Of a stretch of 5,738 nt of DNA, positions 1 through 5,570 are shown piece by piece; positions within the stretch are counted from its first letter, which is position 1, and each line of letters begins with the position of its first letter. The notes under the pieces were generated by a model. That model did no database searches and was not told where the DNA came from. It was given only the letters and a program-made list of their open reading frames with translations. Origin of the DNA: an uncultured Pseudogracilibacillus sp. (GTDB lineage Bacteria > Bacillota > Bacilli > Bacillales > Amphibacillaceae); NCBI GenBank assembly GCA_937974845.1, contig CALJVC010000025.1, forward strand, positions 1-5,738, written 5' to 3'. Made by a program: the position numbers and the translations under genes.

Positions 1-3
1 TTA

Positions 4-1632
4 TTAAGAGGCTTTAACATCTTCGTTTTTGTTTCTTCTTTTTACCATCGCATTCCATGCTTCAATAATTAAGAAGACACAGAGGATCAGTAAAACGAAG
101 GCTGAGATTGCTAGGAAATAATTTGGCTGATCTCCAGCGAATAAGTTGTCGTAAATGAGTACACCTAGAGCAGATACCGTGATAACGAACATGAAAATCA
201 TCGGTAACACAGTGAACCATACTTTGACACCTTTACTGACGAGCCAGGCGCTGACGGCTAATAAGGCGATAGCTCCGAGCATTTGGTTGGCAGAACCGAA
301 CAATGGCCAAACCTTGTTCCAAGTTCCTGATAGAGCTAAAGCTGCAGCACCAATAACGATAATAAAGGTTGCTACGTGTTGGTTGGAGAAGAATTTCGAT
401 TTTTCTTCAGCGAATTCCTGGACGGCATATTTTCCAAGACGAGTAGCTGAGTCTAGGGTCGTCATAAGGAAGGCTGAAGCTGTTAAGGCTACGAAAGTCG
501 TACCGATTGCTTCAGGAATACCGAAAGAACTCATTAAATATCCAACACCAGCTGAGAAGATTGGAATTGGTCCACCTAATTCCTCTAACTTTGTTAAGAA
601 TTCTGACTGGGTTAAGAAGGCGACAGAACCGATAGCGATAACTGCTAAGAAGCCTTCAATTAACATTCCACCGTAAGTGATAAAACGTCCGTTCTTCTCA
701 TTATCTAATTGCTTAGCCGTCGTACCGGAAGATACGAGGGAGTGGAAGCCAGAGACTGCTCCACAGGCAATCGTGATAAAGAGAATAGGGAAGAGATATC
801 CTAAAGTCTCGTTATAAAAACCGGTATAGCCAGCCATCTTAATGACTGGGTTAGCAACGATAATACCAAGGGTTGCTCCAATCATCATTCCATAAAGTAG
901 GAAGGAGTTTAAGTAGTCCCGAGGCTGTAAAAGTAGCCATACAGGTAATACTGACGCAACATAAGAATAGGCTAATAGAATAATAACCCAGGCTGTACCA
1001 CTTAATTGTAGTGGGAATAGGTTTCCTAACCAAACGGATAGGAGCATGGCGATTACACCAAAAATAGTAGCTACAGCGAAGTTCATCCGGACTTGGTTCA
1101 CTAAGATTCCAAATAGAATAGCTACTCCGATAAATAATAAGGAAGAAGTAGCAGCTTCAGGGACGTTAACAAAAGTATCACGAACCAATATTACGAATAC
1201 TCCGACAATTAACATGATTGTTGCGATCGAGAAGGATAGGAAAAGCGTTTGTCCACGTTTTCCGATATATTCCTTGATGATTGTTCCAATAGACTGGGCG
1301 CGATGTCGAATGGAAGCTTGTAGGGCTGAGTAGTCGTGTACTCCCCCGATAAAGATACTACCTAACACAATCCAAATAACTGCCGGAATCCAACCGAAGA
1401 CAGCAGCAGATACGGGACCGACAATTGGTCCTCCACCCGCAATGGTTGCGAAGTGGTGTCCGAAAAGGACGGGTTTTCTTGCTTGAACATAATCCACACC
1501 GTCTGCCATTTCTACAGCAGGGGTCTTACGGTTAGGATCGATGCCAAGCTTTTTGTCTAGATACTTACCATAGGTAAAGTAGGCAATGATAAAGATGATG
1601 CCAACAATAAGAAGTAAAGTAACTAATGACAT
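4..1632 (-). CDS. cstA: CstA-family carbon starvation transporter (pyruvate/peptide uptake), 542 aa
   Basis: This is a polytopic inner-membrane protein of the CstA family; characterised members import pyruvate or peptides when carbon is scarce. The sequence is hydrophobic throughout, with roughly 14 or more membrane segments, the first at residues 3-20 and the last near 505-525. Family landmarks are visible: GHHFATIAGGGPIVGP (58-73), VHDY (98-101), SGFHSLVSSGTTAKQL (294-309), TTLDSATRLGK (391-401) and GSANQMLGA (446-454). The short C-terminal tail is charged (KRRNKNED). At 542 residues it is shorter than E. coli CstA (about 700) but complete, ending in tandem TAA TAA. The ATG start overlaps the end of the upstream gene by 10 bases and has a GGAGAG site 9 bases before it, so translation is probably coupled to that gene. 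Family assignment is firm. The substrate is not decided by the sequence, and no downstream terminator falls inside the window. Confidence 0.93.
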   Translation of the reverse strand: MSLVTLLLIVGIIFIIAYFTYGKYLDKKLGIDPNRKTPAVEMADGVDYVQARKPVLFGHHFATIAGGGPIVGPVSAAVFGWIPAVIWIVLGSIFIGGVHDYSALQASIRHRAQSIGTIIKEYIGKRGQTLFLSFSIATIMLIVGVFVILVRDTFVNVPEAATSSLLFIGVAILFGILVNQVRMNFAVATIFGVIAMLLSVWLGNLFPLQLSGTAWVIILLAYSYVASVLPVWLLLQPRDYLNSFLLYGMMIGATLGIIVANPVIKMAGYTGFYNETLGYLFPILFITIACGAVSGFHSLVSSGTTAKQLDNEKNGRFITYGGMLIEGFLAVIAIGSVAFLTQSEFLTKLEELGGPIPIFSAGVGYLMSSFGIPEAIGTTFVALTASAFLMTTLDSATRLGKYAVQEFAEEKSKFFSNQHVATFIIVIGAAALALSGTWNKVWPLFGSANQMLGAIALLAVSAWLVSKGVKVWFTVLPMIFMFVITVSALGVLIYDNLFAGDQPNYFLAISAFVLLILCVFLIIEAWNAMVKRRNKNEDVKAS

Positions 1633-2162
1633 TTGACAGCACTCTCCATATTAAAATAATTTTCAATAATTTTTACTAAAGGCTTTCCCTTCGGGTGTAC
1701 CCAAAGGTCGTTGTCCTTTAGATTAACAACGATTAGATACAATTCAACCCAACCGTGTAAACCAAATTTAAGAAATTTCACTTTACGATATTTTCTAACT
1801 TTTTTGGCAATTGTCTGATCGACAGTTTCGTTTGTGACAATAATTCCATAGATAATGGTTGACATGTGTTCTTCGTGTTCCTTCATGTAAGCTTTGAAGT
1901 TATTCTCCATGCTTTTGATGAAACGGTCGATATCGTCCACTTTTAAGGCTTCTTCGTGTACGGTAGTAAAAGCTATTTCTTGATTTTCAAATCCATAGAT
2001 TTTGAATTTCTTTGAAAGCATATAGCGCTCATCTCTTCGTTTGTGTACAGCGGTAAAAGCTAGTGGTATGTCGTCTAAGCTTCCTTCTTCATAAATATCA
2101 AATAAGTGAGCGTATCTGCTTTTTAAATAATTCAAAAATTTTTGAATATTTTCTTGCGCCAC
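1623..2162 (-). CDS. Uncharacterised soluble protein upstream of and overlapping cstA, 179 aa
   Basis: I do not recognise this protein. It starts with GTG, preceded by a perfect AGGAGG 10 bases upstream, and ends in TAG 10 bases inside cstA. It has no signal peptide and no membrane segment, is rich in Lys, Glu and aromatic residues, and is predicted cytoplasmic. Residues 1-35 look helical (KFLNYLKSRYAHLFDIYEE). Two similar strands, LAFTAVHKR (34-42) and IAFTTVHEE (63-71), lie 29 residues apart and suggest a repeated beta unit. A helix follows at 78-100 (IDRFIKSMENNFKAYMKEHE), then an alternating basic and hydrophobic strand section (KVRKYRKVKFLKFGLHGWVELYL split across 121-143). The tail ends in a Cys-His pair. 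It sits between a CC/Se-like gene (28-base gap) and cstA (10-base overlap), so a role linked to that transporter is possible, but this is inference from position only. It is convincingly a gene because of its ribosome site, tight packing and protein-like composition. Confidence 0.85.
   Translation of the reverse strand: MAQENIQKFLNYLKSRYAHLFDIYEEGSLDDIPLAFTAVHKRRDERYMLSKKFKIYGFENQEIAFTTVHEEALKVDDIDRFIKSMENNFKAYMKEHEEHMSTIIYGIIVTNETVDQTIAKKVRKYRKVKFLKFGLHGWVELYLIVVNLKDNDLWVHPKGKPLVKIIENYFNMESAVKCH
1642..1647 (-). promoter_or_regulatory. Ribosome binding site of cstA inside the upstream gene
   Basis: GGAGAG on the minus strand, 9 bases before the cstA ATG. It lies within the last codons of the 179-residue gene, so ribosomes finishing that gene pass over it. 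This supports the chosen cstA start and translational coupling. Confidence 0.7.
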
Positions 2163-2172
2163 GTTCTAAGAT

Positions 2173-2178
2173 CCTCCT
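2173..2178 (-). promoter_or_regulatory. Ribosome binding site deciding a GTG start
   Basis: A perfect AGGAGG, followed by ATC, lies 10 bases before the GTG of the 179-residue gene. The next in-frame Met codon is residue 48 and would discard the N-terminal helix, so the GTG is preferred. Confidence 0.8.
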
Positions 2179-2190
2179 ATTATCAGTCTT

Positions 2191-2478
2191 CTAAAATCGT
2201 ACGAGTCCCTCTACTTGTAAAGTGGTGAAGGGTTTAAAGCCTTTGACTTTAAGAACGACGGTGTCTTTCTTGAAGTCTAGTCGTTTATCGATATAGATAG
2301 GAATGCATTGGTCCGTGATATGGTTGTAAGGATCTTTTTGTTCAGGTGTGGTAAATTGTACGTCTACTTCTGCATTCGGAACACAGCAACCATTCAGTTC
2401 TAAGGGTGAAATGGTCAATGCTTCTTTTGTTTCAAGGTATTTTTTTGTTTTTTCATCCATAACAATTGTTAGACCCAT
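2191..2478 (-). CDS. CC/Se-motif family small protein (Cys-Cys form), 95 aa
   Basis: A small cytoplasmic protein resembling the CC/Se motif (seleno)protein family, which is related in layout to HesB/IscA-like proteins. In this family an adjacent pair is Cys-Cys, or has selenocysteine in place of one Cys. Visible landmarks are an N-terminal strand and helix (GLTIVMDEKTKKYLETK, 2-18), a strand reading ALTISPLELNG (20-30), then Cys31-Cys32 encoded TGC TGT, a short aspartate/proline-rich stretch, IPIYIDKRL (59-67) and a C-terminal GFKPFTTLQVEGL (80-92). One further Cys is at 58. The CxC pair of true IscA proteins is absent, so Fe-S scaffold function is not supported; a redox or metal role is possible but unproven. 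The frame is open farther upstream to an ATG at 2730, but a nine-base match to the ribosome site (GAGGTGATC) lies directly before this ATG and the extension is A+T-rich and unlike the rest, so the short form is chosen. It is the first gene of the unit leading to cstA. The family call rests on pattern memory. Confidence 0.72.
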   Translation of the reverse strand: MGLTIVMDEKTKKYLETKEALTISPLELNGCCVPNAEVDVQFTTPEQKDPYNHITDQCIPIYIDKRLDFKKDTVVLKVKGFKPFTTLQVEGLVRF

Positions 2479-2483
2479 CGGTT

Positions 2484-2492
2484 GATCACCTC
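2484..2492 (-). promoter_or_regulatory. Near-perfect ribosome binding site setting the start of the CC/Se-like gene
   Basis: GAGGTGATC on the minus strand is a nine-base uninterrupted match to the complement of the 16S rRNA 3' end, five bases before the ATG at 2478. It is the main reason for rejecting the upstream ATG at 2730. Confidence 0.85.
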
Positions 2493-2529
2493 GAAATTTT
2501 AAATAATCAGACAATTTGTCGTAAAAGAT

Positions 2530-2559
2530 ATAATACATGAATAGTTGAAAATAAGTCAA
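2530..2559 (-). promoter_or_regulatory. Proximal promoter candidate for the CC/Se-like - unknown - cstA unit
   Basis: On the minus strand, TTGACT (2554-2559) and TATTAT (2530-2535) are separated by 18 bases, with a TG just before the -10. Transcription would start near 2523 and give a leader of about 45 bases, a normal length. The match to the vegetative sigma consensus is fair rather than perfect, in DNA where A+T-rich hexamers arise easily. Confidence 0.5.
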
Positions 2560-2764
2560 ATTTTCACTATGCAAAAAGTAAAAAAGAATAAAAAGAGTGT
2601 AAAAGTTCTGATAAATTAACTTATTTTTGTGGATAATGCACAATGAGTGATGCTTCATTCCTTTGAATCTATGAAAAATCAATCTCCTAAAGGGTTTATT
2701 TATTTTTAATTTATGCGTATTTTTAAGCATATATACAAGTATTCATCATTTTTTAATTAATTAT

Positions 2765-2793
2765 TTTATATAAAAATAGTAAGTATATGTCAA
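2765..2793 (-). promoter_or_regulatory. Distal promoter candidate with consensus -35 facing the CC/Se-like gene
   Basis: On the minus strand, a perfect TTGACA (2788-2793) is followed after exactly 17 bases by TATAAA (2765-2770). By consensus this is the best promoter in the window. Transcription would begin near 2758, giving a leader of about 280 bases before the first gene. I see no terminator between it and the proximal promoter. Confidence 0.6.
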
Positions 2794-2830
2794 GGGCACA
2801 TATATGATAGCTTAATAAGGATAAAACCGC

Positions 2831-2836
2831 TATAAT
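2831..2836 (+). promoter_or_regulatory. Promoter -10 element of the degV-family gene
   Basis: A perfect TATAAT whose start site would fall near 2843, giving a leader of about 97 bases. At 16-18 bases upstream there is no recognisable TTGACA (the DNA reads about TAGCTT), nor a TG extension, so the promoter may be weak or need an activator. Confidence 0.45.
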
Positions 2837-2925
2837 AGATTAAACTCTCGTTTTATAACCTAGTAACAATTTGTAGAATTTTTTAGTAGCCGTGTAGTTT
2901 AGAAGCAAATATAAACTAGAAATAC

Positions 2926-2931
2926 AAGGAG
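2926..2931 (+). promoter_or_regulatory. Ribosome binding site of the degV-family gene
   Basis: AAGGAG lies 8 bases before the ATG at 2940. A second ATG at 2936, only 4 bases from it, opens a ten-codon out-of-frame peptide ending in TAG at 2966-2968. The spacing favours the degV start. Confidence 0.8.
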
Positions 2932-2939
2932 CACGATGA

Positions 2940-3809
2940 ATGAAAAAGATTGCATGGATTACGGATAGTACTTGTGGTTTACCACAGGAGTTTATTGAAG
3001 AAAACGATATACATGTCGTACCGCTAAACGTTATTATTAATGGGGTTTCGTACAAGGAAGATGTAGACATAACGAAGGAAGAGTTTTATCAAAAGTTACA
3101 AGAACCAGATGTAGATGCTAAGACGAGTCAAGCGTCTTTAGGGGATTTCCTTGAACTGTATGAAAGGTTAAAAGAGGAGTATGATTGTGGTATTGCAATC
3201 CATGCTTCAAGTAAATTAACAGGTATGTATAATAGCTCACGTGTTGCTGGAGAGCAAACGGGTTTTCCGGTAGAAGTGATTGATTCGAAGATTGGTAATT
3301 ATGCTTTAGGAAAAATGATTCGAAACGGGATTGCCTTGGAGAAAAAGGGGCTCTCCTATGAGGAGATTGTGGCTCGTATGCGTAAATTTCCGGCTTTAGC
3401 AGAAATGTACCTTCTTCCGTCAAGCATGGAACAATTGAAAAAAAGCGGTCGTGTGTCTTTAGGGCAGGCGATTTTAGCAAGTATTTTAAATATTAATCTC
3501 CTCCTGCGTTTCCAAGAGGGGAAGGTAGTTGTCGAAGAAAAGATTCGCTCGAAGAAGAAGGCGAAGAACCGTCTATTTGAGATTGTAGAAAAGGCGGTAG
3601 AGAAGTATGAATTAGAGGAGATTTGTGTGATGCATGCCGGTGTTATTGATAAGGCCAACGCTTGGAAGGAAGAGTTGGAGAAGATGCATGATCAACTGAG
3701 GGTGAAGATTAAGACTTTAGTTCCGGTAGCGGGAGTGCATACGGGCTATGGCACTATGGCAATTTCTTGGTTATCCGATGGTGATTTAGGCTATTTAGAG
3801 ACGCACTAA
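2940..3809 (+). CDS. DegV family protein (predicted fatty-acid-binding protein), 289 aa
   Basis: A cytoplasmic two-domain DegV protein. Members bind a long-chain fatty acid, and some (FakB) present it to the kinase FakA for use in phospholipid synthesis. Family marks run the full length: WITDSTCGLP (6-15), the TSQAS loop (62-66), HASSKLTGMYNSSRVAG (88-104), the DSK turn (115-117), LKKSGRVSLGQA (166-177) and the C-terminal VHTGYGTMA (266-274). Thr62, Ser90/91 and the His-Thr of HTGYGT fall where the family binds the lipid carboxylate. Length is normal for the family and nothing appears broken. Stretches of Lys/Arg (203-211) lie in the second domain. The gene stands alone, divergent from the CC/Se-like unit, with its own terminator; no fakA-like kinase gene is in view, so naming it fakB would go beyond the evidence. 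The start has the best ribosome-site spacing and the standard MKKIAWITDST opening. Confidence 0.95.
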   Translation: MKKIAWITDSTCGLPQEFIEENDIHVVPLNVIINGVSYKEDVDITKEEFYQKLQEPDVDAKTSQASLGDFLELYERLKEEYDCGIAIHASSKLTGMYNSSRVAGEQTGFPVEVIDSKIGNYALGKMIRNGIALEKKGLSYEEIVARMRKFPALAEMYLLPSSMEQLKKSGRVSLGQAILASILNINLLLRFQEGKVVVEEKIRSKKKAKNRLFEIVEKAVEKYELEEICVMHAGVIDKANAWKEELEKMHDQLRVKIKTLVPVAGVHTGYGTMAISWLSDGDLGYLETH

Positions 3810-3827
3810 AGGGGTGCGTCTTTTTTT
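3799..3827 (+). terminator. Intrinsic terminator of degV overlapping its last codons
   Basis: AGACGCAC (3799-3806) pairs perfectly with GTGCGTCT (3814-3821) over a 7-base loop, followed by seven T's at 3821-3827. The left arm encodes the final residues of the DegV protein and the TAA stop codon (3807-3809) sits in the loop. Confidence 0.9.
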
Positions 3828-3870
3828 ATGGAAGGTGTATTGAGAAAGGGTTTGTGTAAAAGTGAACAGG

Positions 3871-3906
3871 AAAAAAGGACTGAGTTTGGTGAGTAAACTG
3901 AGTCCT
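3871..3906 (-). terminator. Intrinsic terminator of the fetA-fetB-like operon
   Basis: On the minus strand, AGGACTCAGTTT and AAACTCAGTCCT (arms at 3895-3906 and 3876-3887) form a 12-base stem with one internal mismatch and a 7-base loop, followed by a T run (A's at 3871-3876 on the plus strand). It begins 11 bases after the permease stop codon. On the plus strand no T run follows, so it acts in one direction. Confidence 0.88.
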
Positions 3907-3917
3907 AAGTGTTCAAC

Positions 3918-4661
3918 TTACATTAACTGCATCTGTTTGTTAAAAAGGGTAGGGTAAGATAAGAAACCAAGGATAATGCTAGTTAAGGATGCGGTACATA
4001 ATAAAAGAAAGATAATAAGTAATTGAAATTGAACAGCTTGAAGAGGCGGAGCGCCGGCGATAATTTGTCCACTCATCATTCCGGGTAGTTGGACGAGGCC
4101 GATTGTTTTTTGGCTTTCGATTGTCGGGATCATACTTGCCTTAATCGAGCTAATTAAAGAATGGTGGATGGCCTGTTTTGGTGTTCCACCTAAGGAGAGA
4201 ATCAATTCGATTTCCTCTTGTCTTGCTTCGACTTCAGCGGTAAAACGGTTTAGAAATAGAATCGATAGGACCATAGAGTTTCCTAGTACCATACCGCTTA
4301 TTGGAATGATGTAGGAAGGTTCCATTGGGATTATATGCAAGCCGAGTAGGATCCCTTGGCTTAATATTTCGACAAAGGTAAAGTTGACGATTAGCTTCCA
4401 AGTAATCCCTTCGATTGCTACTCCTTTTTTTCTGGCATTTTGTGTCGCTGCCCCAATCATAAGGGCGATCATTAAGAGCGTGTATATGATATGGTCGGAT
4501 TCGAAGACGAAGGTTAATAGGTAGCCTACGATAAATAATTGCACGATTGAGCGAATCGTTGCGATGAAAATATCTTTTTCTAAGTTTAATTTCAAGATGT
4601 TAGATAGAAAAAAAGGAATTAGGACGAAGATGAGACTAAAGCTTAGGGCTAGGTAGCTCAT
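3918..4661 (-). CDS. fetB: UPF0014 ABC transporter permease, FetB/YbbM-like (predicted iron exporter), 247 aa
   Basis: This is the membrane subunit of a two-gene ABC exporter. The E. coli homologue FetB (YbbM) works with FetA to remove iron and lowers oxidative damage. About six or seven membrane segments are visible (near 5-23, 35-54, 57-74, 90-111, 117-138, 187-205 and 210-236). The family signature LPGMMSGQIIAGAPPLQAV (192-210) is intact, as are PISGMVLGNSM (120-130) and the cytoplasmic EEIELILSLGGTPKQA (149-164), which probably contacts the ATPase. Length is typical for UPF0014. The ATG overlaps the ATPase stop codon as ATGA, with AAGGAG at 4669-4674, seven bases ahead, so the two are translated together in near equal amounts. 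An intrinsic terminator follows directly. The family assignment is strong. Iron as the substrate is carried over from the E. coli system and could be another metal. Confidence 0.88.
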   Translation of the reverse strand: MSYLALSFSLIFVLIPFFLSNILKLNLEKDIFIATIRSIVQLFIVGYLLTFVFESDHIIYTLLMIALMIGAATQNARKKGVAIEGITWKLIVNFTFVEILSQGILLGLHIIPMEPSYIIPISGMVLGNSMVLSILFLNRFTAEVEARQEEIELILSLGGTPKQAIHHSLISSIKASMIPTIESQKTIGLVQLPGMMSGQIIAGAPPLQAVQFQLLIIFLLLCTASLTSIILGFLSYPTLFNKQMQLM

Positions 4662-5389
4662 TGTATCTCTCCTTTGACAAATTTTTGGACGAAGGGATGT
4701 TCGGGTTGATCAAGTAATCGGCTATCGCCGTATTCAATTAATTGGCCGTCCATTAAGACCCATGTTTGATCCCCTACGTGCCGTGCTTGTCGTAGGTCGT
4801 GGGTAACCCATACAATCGTCACGTGGTAGGTTTGGTTAATATGTAAAATTAATGTTTCAATTTCTTCCGTTGATACACGGTCGAGCGAAGATGTAATTTC
4901 ATCTAAAAGTAAGATTTTCGGTTTGTTGACGAGGGTTCTCGCAATGGAAACTTTTTGCCTTTGTCCTCCTGAGAGATCTTCTACTGAACGAGTAAGGTAG
5001 GAGGAGTCTAAGCCGACCGATGTCAGCAGCTGGCTAGCTTCTTCCTTTGAAAGTTTTTCTTTATGGAGTTGTCTCGGTAAAGCGAGGTTGTCGTAAACGG
5101 TACCTGGAAGCATTGGCGCACTTTGTAAGGCGAGGCCTACTGTGCGGCGTAATTCAATTGGTGAGTACTGTTCGATTGGTCGGTTTAGGATGGTGATGCT
5201 TCCTTCGGTTGGGGAACGGAGGCCGTTGAATAATCGGAATAGGGTGGACTTTCCAGCCCCGGAGGGTCCGACGATTGTCGTGATTTGGCCTTTGATGATG
5301 TATCCGGTTAGGTTTTTAATGATTTCTGTTTCTTCAGCTTTATAGGAGACACTTTGTAGTTCAATTGCTTTTTCTAATTTCGAAGCCAT
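4658..5389 (-). CDS. fetA: ABC transporter ATP-binding protein, FetA/YbbL-like (predicted iron exporter), 243 aa
   Basis: This is the cytoplasmic ATPase that drives the adjacent UPF0014 permease. All ABC motifs are in order and intact: Walker A GPSGAGKST (41-49), Q-loop Gln89, signature LSGGQRQ (139-145), Walker B ILLLDE (159-164), D-loop SSLD (167-170) and H-loop His197 in VTHDLRQA. Length is normal for a single-domain ABC ATPase. On its own the protein could belong to several importer or exporter families; pairing with the UPF0014 permease by a 4-base overlap is what identifies it as FetA-like. The ATG at 5389 has an AAGGA site 7 bases upstream (5397-5401) and agrees with the start of the usual beta strand (IELQSVSYKAEE). 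It is the first gene of the operon and has an extended -10 promoter about 65 bases upstream. Confidence 0.88.
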   Translation of the reverse strand: MASKLEKAIELQSVSYKAEETEIIKNLTGYIIKGQITTIVGPSGAGKSTLFRLFNGLRSPTEGSITILNRPIEQYSPIELRRTVGLALQSAPMLPGTVYDNLALPRQLHKEKLSKEEASQLLTSVGLDSSYLTRSVEDLSGGQRQKVSIARTLVNKPKILLLDEITSSLDRVSTEEIETLILHINQTYHVTIVWVTHDLRQARHVGDQTWVLMDGQLIEYGDSRLLDQPEHPFVQKFVKGEIQ

Positions 5390-5452
5390 GATTAGGTCCT
5401 TCCTTTATTTTTTAATTTGGTATTTTGTAGTAGGAGGTTTTTCCTTTTTTTT

Positions 5453-5461
5453 ATTATATCA
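5453..5461 (-). promoter_or_regulatory. Extended -10 promoter of the fetA-fetB-like operon
   Basis: The minus strand reads TGATATAAT, a complete extended -10 element with a perfect TATAAT (5453-5458). No good -35 is present at 16-18 bases, as is usual for this promoter class. Transcription would start near 5446, giving a leader of about 57 bases. I find no convincing Fur, PerR or MntR box around it by eye. Confidence 0.65.
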
Positions 5462-5531
5462 GTTTTTACAAAAGGCTTCCTTATCAATCTTCATGAAAAA
5501 GGTAAATATTTCTGACTTTTATCCTGGGGGA

Positions 5532-5562
5532 AAGACCTCCTAGCTCTAGGCTAGAAGGTCTT
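5532..5562 (-). terminator. 12-bp imperfect hairpin after the right-edge gene, possible weak terminator
   Basis: AAGACCTCCTAG (5532-5543) and CTAGAAGGTCTT (5551-5562) pair over a 7-base loop with one mismatch. It lies 8 bases or so past the stop codon of the partial minus-strand gene, where a terminator is expected. However, the minus-strand tail reads TTTCCCCCAGG rather than a full T run, so termination may be weak, or the hairpin may act as a transcript-end stabiliser. Confidence 0.5.
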
Positions 5563-5570
5563 AGAGGTAT

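Larger units (their letters stand above)
2479..2939. other. A+T-rich divergent intergenic region between the cstA unit and degV
   Basis: About 460 bases with no gene I would call. It holds two minus-strand promoter candidates (2765-2793 and 2530-2559), one plus-strand -10 element (2831-2836) and a weak hairpin just before the degV ribosome site: TAGTTTA (2895-2901) pairs with TAAACTA (2912-2918) over a 10-base loop. The minus-strand reading frame of the CC/Se-like gene stays open through this region back to 2742, giving a Phe/Tyr/Lys-rich translation that does not look like a folded domain. I recognise no riboswitch or T-box. Confidence 0.6.

Noticed and set aside
155..676. 173-codon plus-strand open frame
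   Set aside because: It is the complement of the strongly conserved cstA coding sequence and has no ribosome site or domain character.
1046..1333. 95-codon plus-strand open frame
   Set aside because: It is antisense to conserved membrane segments of CstA; no independent evidence of coding.
2191..2478. Selenoprotein (in-frame TGA read as Sec)
   Set aside because: The pair is encoded TGC TGT, the stop is TAG, and no TGA occurs in the frame.
2191..2478. IscA/HesB iron-sulfur carrier
   Set aside because: The C-terminal CxC pair needed by that family is absent; only Cys31, Cys32 and Cys58 are present.
2479..2730. Starting the CC/Se-like protein at the far-upstream ATG (179-residue version)
   Set aside because: No ribosome site precedes 2730, the added 84 residues have A+T-driven composition, and a nine-base match to the ribosome site stands right before the ATG at 2478. 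It is kept only as a low-interest observation.
3118..3658. Two minus-strand open frames of 100 and 120 codons inside degV
   Set aside because: They lie opposite clear DegV motifs, lack ribosome sites and have unlikely compositions.
5431..5452. Plus-strand intrinsic terminator (AGGAG, short loop, TTCCT, T run)
   Set aside because: The stem is only five pairs with one G-T, no plus-strand gene runs into it, and it overlaps the minus-strand promoter and leader.
5390..5520. Fur-type or PerR-type operator upstream of the fetA-like gene
   Set aside because: TGATA and GATAT fragments occur, but no 15-19-base inverted repeat with acceptable match was found by eye.
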